DNA from: Deltaproteobacteria bacterium
GTDB lineage: Bacteria > Myxococcota_A > UBA796 > UBA2385
Reading direction: 5' to 3'
Assembly (NCBI GenBank): GCA_016792625.1
Contig: JAEUKK010000063.1
Span: 1-52,053, forward strand
DNA length: 52,053 bases
A program made the translations under genes and the position numbers. Shown piece by piece: positions 46,174 through 52,053 of this stretch (its first letter is position 1; every line of letters begins with the position of its first letter). The notes under the pieces are model-generated. The model did no database searches, had not been told where the DNA came from, and saw only the letters and a program-made list of their open reading frames with translations.

Positions 46174-48821
46174 GCGGCCCGCCAGTGCTGGGCATGGGCC
46201 CGGCGAGCCCCCGGGCGGCGCGCGGCGCCGACGCCGACTTTGCCTTGCTGCGCGCCAAATTGCCCGAGGCGGACCCTGGGATGCTGGCCGGGCTGCTTGG
46301 GCTGGGCGTGCTCCCCCCGCAGGGCCACGCACCCGCGCCGGAGCGCTCGCCGCTGCCTGAGCAGCGCCCCCCGCCGGTCGCGCCGACCCCCATGGTGATC
46401 CCGTGGGCAGACACGCCGTTTTGGCGCGTGGTGGCCTCGTGGCAGCCCGAGGATGAGGCGAAGGCACAGGAGCAGGCAGCGCGCGCTGAGGTGCTGCAGC
46501 AGGCTGATCTCGGCGATGACGACCTGCGGCGGGGGGCGGCGCTGGCGCCTGTGCCCCTCGTCCCTTGGTCGCGCATCGAGGGGCGCCTGCGCCGGGCCCT
46601 GGTGGGCCAACGGCCGGGGCGGGCGCCTGACCTTGGCGCGGCGGTCGAGCGCCTGTCACGGGCCGAGGCCCTCGACCGACTGCCCCGCGAGCGGCGCGCG
46701 GGCTGGCCGGCCACCCTGCTCGTGATCATCGACCGGGCGCGACGCCTCGAGCCCTTGGCGGCCGACCACCACCGCCTGCTGGCCGCGCTGCGGCGGGTCA
46801 TGGGGCCGGGCGCGGTGCAGCTGCGCGAGCTGACCGGCCAGGGCCTGCAAGACGCGGCGGCCGACCCGCGCGCCTGGGCCCGGGGCCTGCCCGAGGCTGA
46901 GGTGGTGCTGGTGCTCAGCGATCTCGGCGCGCTGCGGGGGCTGGGCTCGGCGGAGGCCGGGGCTTGGGCCCTGCTCGGCGCCGCGCTGCGCGGCCCCCGG
47001 CGCCGCCTCGTAGCCCTGAGCCCGGCAGGCGAGGCCTCGGTGGCGCCCGAGGCGCGGGCGGGCTGGGGCTTGCTCGCGTGGTCGGGCCGCCTGCGCGCCT
47101 TGCCCGACGATGGGGTGCGGGCCGCGCGGGCGGGCCAGCTCTGCGCCCTCCTCAGCTTGTGCTCGTGGGCGCCGCCGGCGCTGCTGCGCGCGCTGCGGCG
47201 CCTGCTGCCGGCCGACGAGGCCGACCTGATCACCGAGCTCGACGTGTGGGACAGCCCCGGCGCCCACCACCCTGCCGGCTGGCTCGCCCTGCCGGCCCAG
47301 ACCTTGGCCACGGCCCGCGCCCGCCTGTGGGGCGCCCCCGAGGGCAGCCCGCTTCACACCCTGCGCGGCCCCGCCGTTCAGATTGTTGAGCAGTGGGCTG
47401 TTTTCGCCCCGCCCGAGGTGAGGCTGGGCGACGCTGCGCTGCGCGCGGTGGGCGCCGCCGTGGCCGCGAAGGCCGAGGTCACCAGCGCCCTCCCCGCTGA
47501 GGCGGCGACCTGGGTGGGCCGGGCGGTGGGCACCTTGCGCCGCGGCGAAGGCGCTGTGAGCGCCGTTGATCTCGCGGTCTGGGGCGAGCGTCACCGCCGC
47601 GCCCTGCCCCCTGGGTGGGAGCAGGGCCCCGCCGGCGCGCTCCTGCGCGCGATGTACGAGGCCGCCGCAGCCCGCCTGGTCACCCAGGGCGACCGCCCGC
47701 TCCCGCCGACCACCCCCACCCGCTGGTCCATCCGCCAGCTCGGCGCCACCCTGCGCCTCGAGCCCGCCCCCACCGTCGAAGACCCCGCCCTGCTGGCCGA
47801 GCTCCACCCCGGCAGCCCCGTCGGCGCCATGCTGATCGGCGCCACCCTCACCGTCGTGCGCGACGGCCTGCGCGGGGCACCCCAAGCCGCCATCAGCCCC
47901 ATCGACATTGACCTGCAGCACGTCAAGCAGCTCGAGCTCGACGGCGGCGCCGAGGTGCTCAGCCTCGCCCCGCTGCGCCGCGCCGACGACGGCGGCTGGG
48001 CCGCCATGGGCCGCGACGAGTTCGGCCTCTGGGCCGACGCCGACTTCAACGGCGTGGTGCAGCGCTTTCGGTGGATACCGCCGGGGCGCTTTCGCATGGG
48101 CTCGGCCGACGAGGATGCCCACGACGATGAACGGCCTCCGTATGTGGTCGATCTTGCCGAGGGCTGTTGGCTCGGTGATACACCCGTCACGCAGGCCCTT
48201 TGGAGCGCGCTCTCCGGCAGCGTTTCCGCCGCCTTTAGGGACGGTGTTAGTGCGTCAAGACGCCCTATCGAGAACGTGAGCTGGGACGACATCGAAGCCG
48301 CTCTGTGCGAGTTGAACGATGCTCCGGCTAGTGCAGTTGGCTATCGCTTGCCCAGCGAAGCGGAGTGGGAGCGCGCCTGCCGTGCCGGGACGGACGGTTC
48401 GACATGGCATGGCCCACTCGACTACGTCGACACCGATGGAGTCCGCGCCCCGCTCTTGGATCGCCTCGCTTGGTATGTGGGCAATAGCGGTGGCGCAACT
48501 CAGCCGGTGGCCCAAATGATGCCCAATCCGTGGGGTCTGTACGATATGCTTGGAAACGTGTGGGAGTGGTGCTACGAAGTCAGCCACCTTCGCGAGGCGA
48601 AGACGGGGCGGAACCCTACGGGTGTCGAGGCGACATACGAGCACGGGGTGTTCCGCGGCGGATCCTGGATTGCAAGGGCGAGGAGTGTGCGTTCGGCCAG
48701 CCGAGGGGCGTTGCCTCTGACGGCGCGTGTAGACGAAGTCGGATTTCGGCTCTCCCGAGGGCGGGCGCACCAGTCCCGGTCCGAGTCTAAGGCCGCCGGA
48801 GGCCAGCATGACCAGTCCTAA
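46170..48821 (+). CDS. SAV_2336-like protein fused to an FGE-sulfatase fold
   Basis: 883 aa from a GTG overlapping the MoxR stop. Residues ~60-430 resemble the SAV_2336 N-terminal-domain proteins that accompany MoxR ATPases: LVPWSRIEGRLRRALVG, ATLLVIIDRARRLEPL and VVLVLSDLGALRGL. Residues ~430-610 are a helical region. An FGE-sulfatase domain fills ~630-870: RFRWIPPGRFRMGSAD, LGDTPVTQALWSAL, GYRLPSEAEWERACRAG, WGLYDMLGNVWEW, FRGGSWIARA and VGFRLSRGR. The FGE catalytic Cys are absent. From about 48060 the codon use turns less GC-biased than in the first two thirds, so the FGE part may have been joined later. Probably the sensor subunit of the system. Confidence 0.8.
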   Translation: MSGPPVLGMGPASPRAARGADADFALLRAKLPEADPGMLAGLLGLGVLPPQGHAPAPERSPLPEQRPPPVAPTPMVIPWADTPFWRVVASWQPEDEAKAQEQAARAEVLQQADLGDDDLRRGAALAPVPLVPWSRIEGRLRRALVGQRPGRAPDLGAAVERLSRAEALDRLPRERRAGWPATLLVIIDRARRLEPLAADHHRLLAALRRVMGPGAVQLRELTGQGLQDAAADPRAWARGLPEAEVVLVLSDLGALRGLGSAEAGAWALLGAALRGPRRRLVALSPAGEASVAPEARAGWGLLAWSGRLRALPDDGVRAARAGQLCALLSLCSWAPPALLRALRRLLPADEADLITELDVWDSPGAHHPAGWLALPAQTLATARARLWGAPEGSPLHTLRGPAVQIVEQWAVFAPPEVRLGDAALRAVGAAVAAKAEVTSALPAEAATWVGRAVGTLRRGEGAVSAVDLAVWGERHRRALPPGWEQGPAGALLRAMYEAAAARLVTQGDRPLPPTTPTRWSIRQLGATLRLEPAPTVEDPALLAELHPGSPVGAMLIGATLTVVRDGLRGAPQAAISPIDIDLQHVKQLELDGGAEVLSLAPLRRADDGGWAAMGRDEFGLWADADFNGVVQRFRWIPPGRFRMGSADEDAHDDERPPYVVDLAEGCWLGDTPVTQALWSALSGSVSAAFRDGVSASRRPIENVSWDDIEAALCELNDAPASAVGYRLPSEAEWERACRAGTDGSTWHGPLDYVDTDGVRAPLLDRLAWYVGNSGGATQPVAQMMPNPWGLYDMLGNVWEWCYEVSHLREAKTGRNPTGVEATYEHGVFRGGSWIARARSVRSASRGALPLTARVDEVGFRLSRGRAHQSRSESKAAGGQHDQS

Positions 48822-48854
48822 AGGGCAAACCCGGGGCAGGGCCGGGGGCCGGCC

Positions 48855-50555
48855 ATGAGGCGGGTCCATCGCCAATCCCCGCCCGCTGCGGTCGCTACCG
48901 CGCTCACCGAGTGGACCCGCACGGACGCCGGTCGCCGGCGGCGGGGCGGCCCGGGCGGTGAGCAATCTGGGCAACCGGCTGGGGTGTTGGATGCGCTCAA
49001 GCTCACCTTCGATGGGGTTTGCGCGTATTGCGAGGGGCCGGTTGCGGACGGGCCGTGGGCCATTGACACCTTCCGGCCGCGCTCACTCTATCCGTGGCTC
49101 GCCCACACTTGGGAGAACGTCTATCTCTGCTGCCGCGCCTGCAACTCAGCGAAGGCGGGCGCCTTCCCGGTCGATGGCCCGCGCGCCGCCGCCGGAACTC
49201 CTGCCGCGCGCATTTCTGGTTCAGAGGCCGCGCAGCTGATCGACCCGTGTGGCGAAGATCCGCGCCAGCACATCGACATCGAGCTCGATGGTGAGCTGGG
49301 CGCGCTGAGCCCCCGCGGCCGCGTCACCATCGGCGTGGTGCAGCTCAACCGTCCAGCGCTGGTGGCTGGTCGCGCTGCGGCCATGCGTGAGGTTGAGGAC
49401 CGGTTGGATGCCATCGACGCGATGTTGCCCGGCGATCCGTTTGCGCAGCGCCTGCTCGACGCGAGCCAGCGAGAGCGCTTGTCGATGATCGAGCTTGACG
49501 TGGGGCGGCCCTACCTGAGCGCACGCTTGACCGCAGCGGCGGCCTGGGCTGCTCGCGTCGGTGATCGCCCGTGGCTCCCCAACCTTAGCGGCTACCTGCG
49601 ACGAAGCCCCGCCGTCGTGGCTACGCACCCCCTGGCCGCCGGCCACCCGCCCCGCTGGGCCTGCGGCTGGGGGCACGACAAGTATGGCCCTTACGCTGAT
49701 CTGGCGGTGGGGCGGGTCAAGCAGCGCTTTCGGTGGTGCCCGCCAGGCAGCTTTCAGATGGGCTCGCCCGAGGGCGAGGCCGGCCGCTACTCCTGGGAGG
49801 GCCCCCAGCACGAGGTGACCCTCAGCGCGGGCTACTGGATGGCCGACAGCCCCGTGACCCAAGCCCTGTGGCTCGCCGTGACGGGCGAGAACCCGAGCCA
49901 CTTCGCCGACCCGGCCCACCTCGACCGGCCGGTGGAGATGGTGGACTGGCCCCAGGCCGCCCGCTTCTGCGCCCTCCTCGAGGAGCGCCTGCAGCGCGCC
50001 GGCCCCTCCGACGACGGCCTCGTCTTTCGGCTGCCCACCGAGGCCGAGTGGGAGTACGCCTGCCGGGCCGGCACGCAGACCGCCACCTACGCCGGCGACC
50101 TCACGCTGCGGGGCGAGAACGACGCCCCGGAACTTGACGCCATCGCCTGGTACGGCGGCAACAGCGGCGTCGACTATGACCTCGCGGGCGGCACCGACAG
50201 CAGCGGCTGGCCCAAGAAGCAGCACCCGCACAGCAAGGCGGGCACGCGGGTGGTGAAGCAGAAGGCGCCGAACGCCTGGGGCCTGTACGACACGCTGGGC
50301 AACGTGTGGGAGTGGTGCGCCGACGCGGTCGAGCCCCTCATGGGCTACCCCGGCGGCGCGCGCGTGGACCCGCTCGGTGAAGCCGGCCCGCTCCGCACGT
50401 TCCGCGGCGGCTCTTGGTTCCGCCGCGCGCGGGAGGCGCGCGCGGCCTACCGCAACGACCTCGCCCCGTCGGACCGGCGCGACTACCTGGGCCTCCGGCT
50501 CTCCCGAGGGCGGATGCACCAGACCAGCCCAGTCCAAAGCCCAGATTCGGAGTGA
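48855..50555 (+). CDS. HNH-type domain fused to a variable FGE-sulfatase fold
   Basis: 566 aa, starting 33 bases after the SAV_2336/FGE gene. Residues ~45-180 follow the HNH pattern of the TIGR02646/PtuB-like group: CAYCE (Cys56, Cys59), IDTFRPRSLYPWL, WENVYLCCRACNSAK (Cys93, Cys96) and LNRP. The usual His after IDx (IDHFRPK in relatives) is Thr72 here, so nuclease activity is uncertain. Residues ~275-545 are an FGE-sulfatase fold with YGPYADLAVG, RFRWCPPGSFQMGSPEGE, PVTQALWLAV, FRLPTEAEWEYACRAGTQ and WGLYDTLGNVWEWC. It ends in the variable segment at 50391-50486 and the constant LGLRLSRGR. The coupling suggests a sensor that controls a DNA- or RNA-acting head. Confidence 0.85.
   Translation: MRRVHRQSPPAAVATALTEWTRTDAGRRRRGGPGGEQSGQPAGVLDALKLTFDGVCAYCEGPVADGPWAIDTFRPRSLYPWLAHTWENVYLCCRACNSAKAGAFPVDGPRAAAGTPAARISGSEAAQLIDPCGEDPRQHIDIELDGELGALSPRGRVTIGVVQLNRPALVAGRAAAMREVEDRLDAIDAMLPGDPFAQRLLDASQRERLSMIELDVGRPYLSARLTAAAAWAARVGDRPWLPNLSGYLRRSPAVVATHPLAAGHPPRWACGWGHDKYGPYADLAVGRVKQRFRWCPPGSFQMGSPEGEAGRYSWEGPQHEVTLSAGYWMADSPVTQALWLAVTGENPSHFADPAHLDRPVEMVDWPQAARFCALLEERLQRAGPSDDGLVFRLPTEAEWEYACRAGTQTATYAGDLTLRGENDAPELDAIAWYGGNSGVDYDLAGGTDSSGWPKKQHPHSKAGTRVVKQKAPNAWGLYDTLGNVWEWCADAVEPLMGYPGGARVDPLGEAGPLRTFRGGSWFRRAREARAAYRNDLAPSDRRDYLGLRLSRGRMHQTSPVQSPDSE
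50391..50486 (+). other. DGR-type variable region of the HNH-FGE gene
   Basis: 32 codons encoding the variable face of the FGE fold, from the Leu before RTFRGGSW to RRDY. They are preceded by 48 bases (50343-50390) and followed by 27 bases (50487-50513) identical in the downstream FGE gene. Against that gene, 17 codons differ, 16 non-synonymously; 24 of 27 base changes are at codon positions 1 and 2, and most changed codons are of NNC type. This is what adenine-directed mutagenesis of AAC codons would produce. The 27-base GC-rich end fits an IMH (initiation of mutagenic homing) site. Confidence 0.7.
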
Positions 50556-50731
50556 GGGAGGCGCCGCCGCGACCCCGCCCAGACGGGCTGAGGGCGGAGC
50601 CCAGCCCGGCCCAGCGGTGGCGCGGTGGCGCCGAGGGGTATCGATCCGGTGGACCGACCGTTTGGGTTGACGACCGCACGGTCAGCCGCAGATCTCGGGA
50701 CGGATACCCACCAGTCGGTGTCGCAGGCGCC

Positions 50732-50885
50732 CCCGCGCCAGGCCCCCCGCGGGCGCCGCAGGCGGTCGGGCGCAGCCCGACGGAGTCGGGCGGGGCGGGA
50801 CGCGCGCCGCAGGCCGCGGCCGGCCCCGGGGCCCCGGCGAACCCCAGGCGGGCGGGCCGCCCGGAGCGCAGCGGAGGGGGCGCCC
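50732..50885 (-). repeat. dispersed GC-rich repeat, inverted copy
   Basis: 154 bases in the 415-base gap between the HNH-FGE and FGE genes, matching the reverse complement of the copies at 37-41 kb at most positions, from CCCGCGCCAG to GGAGGGGGCGCCC. It is nearly identical to the copy at 51912, so these two form a second subfamily. The rest of the gap shows no gene; GGAGGAGG before 50971 is the ribosome site of the next gene. Confidence 0.82.
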
Positions 50886-50970
50886 ACAGGAGCGGTGACG
50901 CGAAGCTGGCCTGCAGCGCGCTGCTTTGGGTGAGCGCTGAGGAGCAGGTTATGCCCCTGGAGGAGGACCC

Positions 50971-51891
50971 ATGCCCACCCCGCCGTCCGCCCCCTGGGCC
51001 ACCCTCACCGGCTGCGACAAGTACGGCCCCTTCGCCGACCTGCACGTCCAAGACGTCGTTCAGCGCCTCCGCTGGTGCCCGCCGGGCAGCTTTCAGATGG
51101 GCTCGCCCGAGGGCGAGGCCGGCCGCTACGACCGGGAGGGCCCCCAGCACGAGGTCAGCCTCAGCGCGGGCGTTTGGATGGCCGACAGCCCGGTGACCCA
51201 GGCCCTGTGGCTGGCGGTGATGGGGGAGAACCCGAGCCACTTCGCCGACCCGGCCCACCTCGACCGGCCGGTGGAGAGGGTGGACTGGAAACAGGCTGCC
51301 CGCTTCTGCGCGCTGCTCGAGGAGCGGCTGCAGCGCGCCGGCTTCTCCGACGACGGCCTCGTCTTTCGGCTGCCCACCGAGGCCCAGTGGGAGCACGCCT
51401 GCCGGGCCGGCACGCAGACCGCCACCTACGCCGGCGACCTCACGTTGCGGGGCGGGAACGACGCCCCTGAGCTGCACGACATCGCTTGGTACGGCGGCAA
51501 CAGCGGCGTCGACTACGAGCTCGCCGGCGGCTACGACAGCAGCAGTTGGCCCAACAAGCAGCACCCGCACAGCAAGGCGGGCACGCGGGTGGTGAAGCAG
51601 AAGCTCCCGAACGCCTGGGGCCTGTACGACAGCTTGGGCAACGTGTGGGAGTGTTGCGCCGACGCGTGGGACGGGAAGGGCTACCCCGGCGGCGCGCGCG
51701 TGGACCCGCTCGGTGAAGCCGGCCCGAGCCGCGCGTACCGCGGCGGCTCTTGGTGGGACGACGCGCAGCGCGTGCGCGCGGCCTACCGCCGCGCCAGCGG
51801 CCCGTCGCTCCGCGGCGACCGCCTGGGCCTCCGGCTCTCCCGAGGGCGGGCGCACCAGACCAGCAGGCTCAAAAGCCCAGGGTCGGAGTGA
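50971..51891 (+). CDS. stand-alone variable FGE-sulfatase-fold protein
   Basis: 306 aa; ATG at 50971 preceded by GGAGGAGG. Almost the whole protein is the FGE module of the preceding gene without the HNH head: YGPFADLHVQ, QRLRWCPPGSFQMGSPEGE, PVTQALWLAVMGENPSHF, FRLPTEAQWEHACRAGTQ, WGLYDSLGNVWECC. It ends in the variable segment at 51727-51822 and the constant LGLRLSRGR. No signal peptide. The FGE catalytic Cys of the RGGSYxC type is missing, so it is expected to bind rather than oxidise. Outside the variable segment it differs from its neighbour by many silent changes, so the pair is an old duplication. Confidence 0.88.
   Translation: MPTPPSAPWATLTGCDKYGPFADLHVQDVVQRLRWCPPGSFQMGSPEGEAGRYDREGPQHEVSLSAGVWMADSPVTQALWLAVMGENPSHFADPAHLDRPVERVDWKQAARFCALLEERLQRAGFSDDGLVFRLPTEAQWEHACRAGTQTATYAGDLTLRGGNDAPELHDIAWYGGNSGVDYELAGGYDSSSWPNKQHPHSKAGTRVVKQKLPNAWGLYDSLGNVWECCADAWDGKGYPGGARVDPLGEAGPSRAYRGGSWWDDAQRVRAAYRRASGPSLRGDRLGLRLSRGRAHQTSRLKSPGSE
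51727..51822 (+). other. DGR-type variable region of the stand-alone FGE gene
   Basis: Counterpart of 50391-50486, the same 32 codons long. It encodes SRAYRGGSWWDDAQRV and then RAAYRRASGPSLRGDR. It is flanked by the same 48-base block (51679-51726) and 27-base block (51823-51849), identical to the neighbour gene at every base including third positions. Most codons differing between the two are NNC (CGC against GAC, AAC against CGC, GAC against CTC), as expected from random replacement of template adenines. Confidence 0.7.
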
Positions 51892-51911
51892 CCGACGCGC
51901 TGCCGCAGCCC

Positions 51912-52053
51912 ACGCGCCAGGCCCCCCGCGGGCGCCGCAGGCGGTCGGGCGCAGCCCGACGGAGCCGGGCGGGGCGGGACGCGCGCCGCAGGCCGCGGCC
52001 GGCCCCGGGGCCCCGGCGAACCCCAGGCGGGCGGGCCGACCGGAGCGCAGCGG
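51912..52053 (-). repeat. dispersed GC-rich repeat, inverted copy cut by the window edge
   Basis: Begins 20 bases after the stop of the last FGE gene and runs off the right edge after 142 bases. It is nearly identical to the copy at 50732 in the same orientation, so the last FGE gene is enclosed by direct copies of the repeat. Confidence 0.8.

Noticed and set aside
44740..46659. 639-codon minus-strand open frame opposite the MoxR gene
   Set aside because: Low-complexity Gly/Ala/Arg/Gln translation, no ribosome site, and it spans three well-supported plus-strand genes.
39235..51891. FGE-fold proteins as active formylglycine-generating enzymes
   Set aside because: None has the Cys-containing SYxCxxSYC-type active site after RGGS, and no sulfatase gene is nearby; a binding role is more likely.
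50343..52053. Template repeat or reverse transcriptase for the DGR inside the window
   Set aside because: The constant block GGCGGCTCTTGG was seen only in the two FGE genes, and no adenine-rich non-coding copy was noticed on either strand. No protein in the window has reverse-transcriptase motifs such as YxDD.
37151..52053. The 155-bp repeat as integron attC sites
   Set aside because: Length and hairpins are suggestive, but no GTTRRRY-type core sites are visible at the ends, no integrase is present, and copies occur in both orientations between ordinary chromosomal genes.

Overview
The window is about 52 kb of very GC-rich DNA with dense, short-spaced genes, many ATGA/GTGA stop-start overlaps and clear GGAGG-type ribosome binding sites. 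Two lipoproteins carry long Asp/Gly/Ala or Thr-Asp-Gly linkers. This style, together with several FGE-sulfatase-fold paralogues and a TIR/MoxR locus, suggests a large-genome bacterium of the Myxococcota or a related 'deltaproteobacterial' lineage. That placement is inference; no rRNA or other phylogenetic marker is present.

Layout. 1-2632 (minus): a coupled operon of five unrecognised genes headed by a sigma-factor-like protein, the last one cut by the edge. 2633-3896: gene-poor, possibly holding a decayed gene. 3897-12172 (plus): a coupled six-gene operon (MDR dehydrogenase, AsnB-type amidotransferase, methyltransferase, Fe(II)/2OG oxygenase, adenylation-carrier-thioester reductase, NadR) that looks like a small natural-product pathway. 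12479-15576: an Upf1-like helicase with a large insertion, plus a small winged-helix-like partner. 15637-19092 (minus): Arr rifamycin ADP-ribosyltransferase, NAGPA-type phosphodiester glycosidase, a PD-(D/E)XK-like nuclease and a TudS/DUF523 protein. 19243-30759: a NuiA-like lipoprotein, an MFS transporter, an M20 carbamoylase, a divergent NmrA/LysR pair, a membrane GT-C-like protein with an anchored partner, a GEE(I/L)-type membrane protein and TmcA. 30839-35125 (minus): bioB-bioF-bioD-bioA. 35371-38812: a PF10118 protein, a Cys-rich lipoprotein and an AbiE toxin-antitoxin pair whose toxin is frameshifted.

39235-51891 is the most interesting region. A secreted FGE-fold protein is followed by an operon of (i) an EAD1-TIR-SEFIR-TIR protein, (ii) a MoxR AAA+ ATPase, (iii) a SAV_2336-like protein fused to an FGE-sulfatase fold, and (iv) an HNH-type domain fused to an FGE fold, then by (v) a stand-alone FGE-fold protein. 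The last two genes show a diversity-generating-retroelement (DGR) signature in their final ~100 coding bases. Constant blocks are identical down to the third codon base, while 24 of 27 differences fall at codon positions 1 and 2 and 16 of 17 changed codons are non-synonymous. This fits a conflict (immune) system in which a C-type-lectin-like sensor is diversified and attached to nuclease, TIR and NTPase components. No reverse transcriptase or template repeat lies in the window; they would have to be beyond the right edge or elsewhere.

A dispersed ~155-bp GC-rich intergenic repeat occurs in five well-matched and about four degenerate copies. Oppositely oriented copies bracket the TIR-MoxR-FGE locus (41286-41439 and 50732-50885). 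A second repeat, built on GGGGTCTGT, lies in inverted orientation in the two convergent intergenic gaps on either side of the biotin genes.
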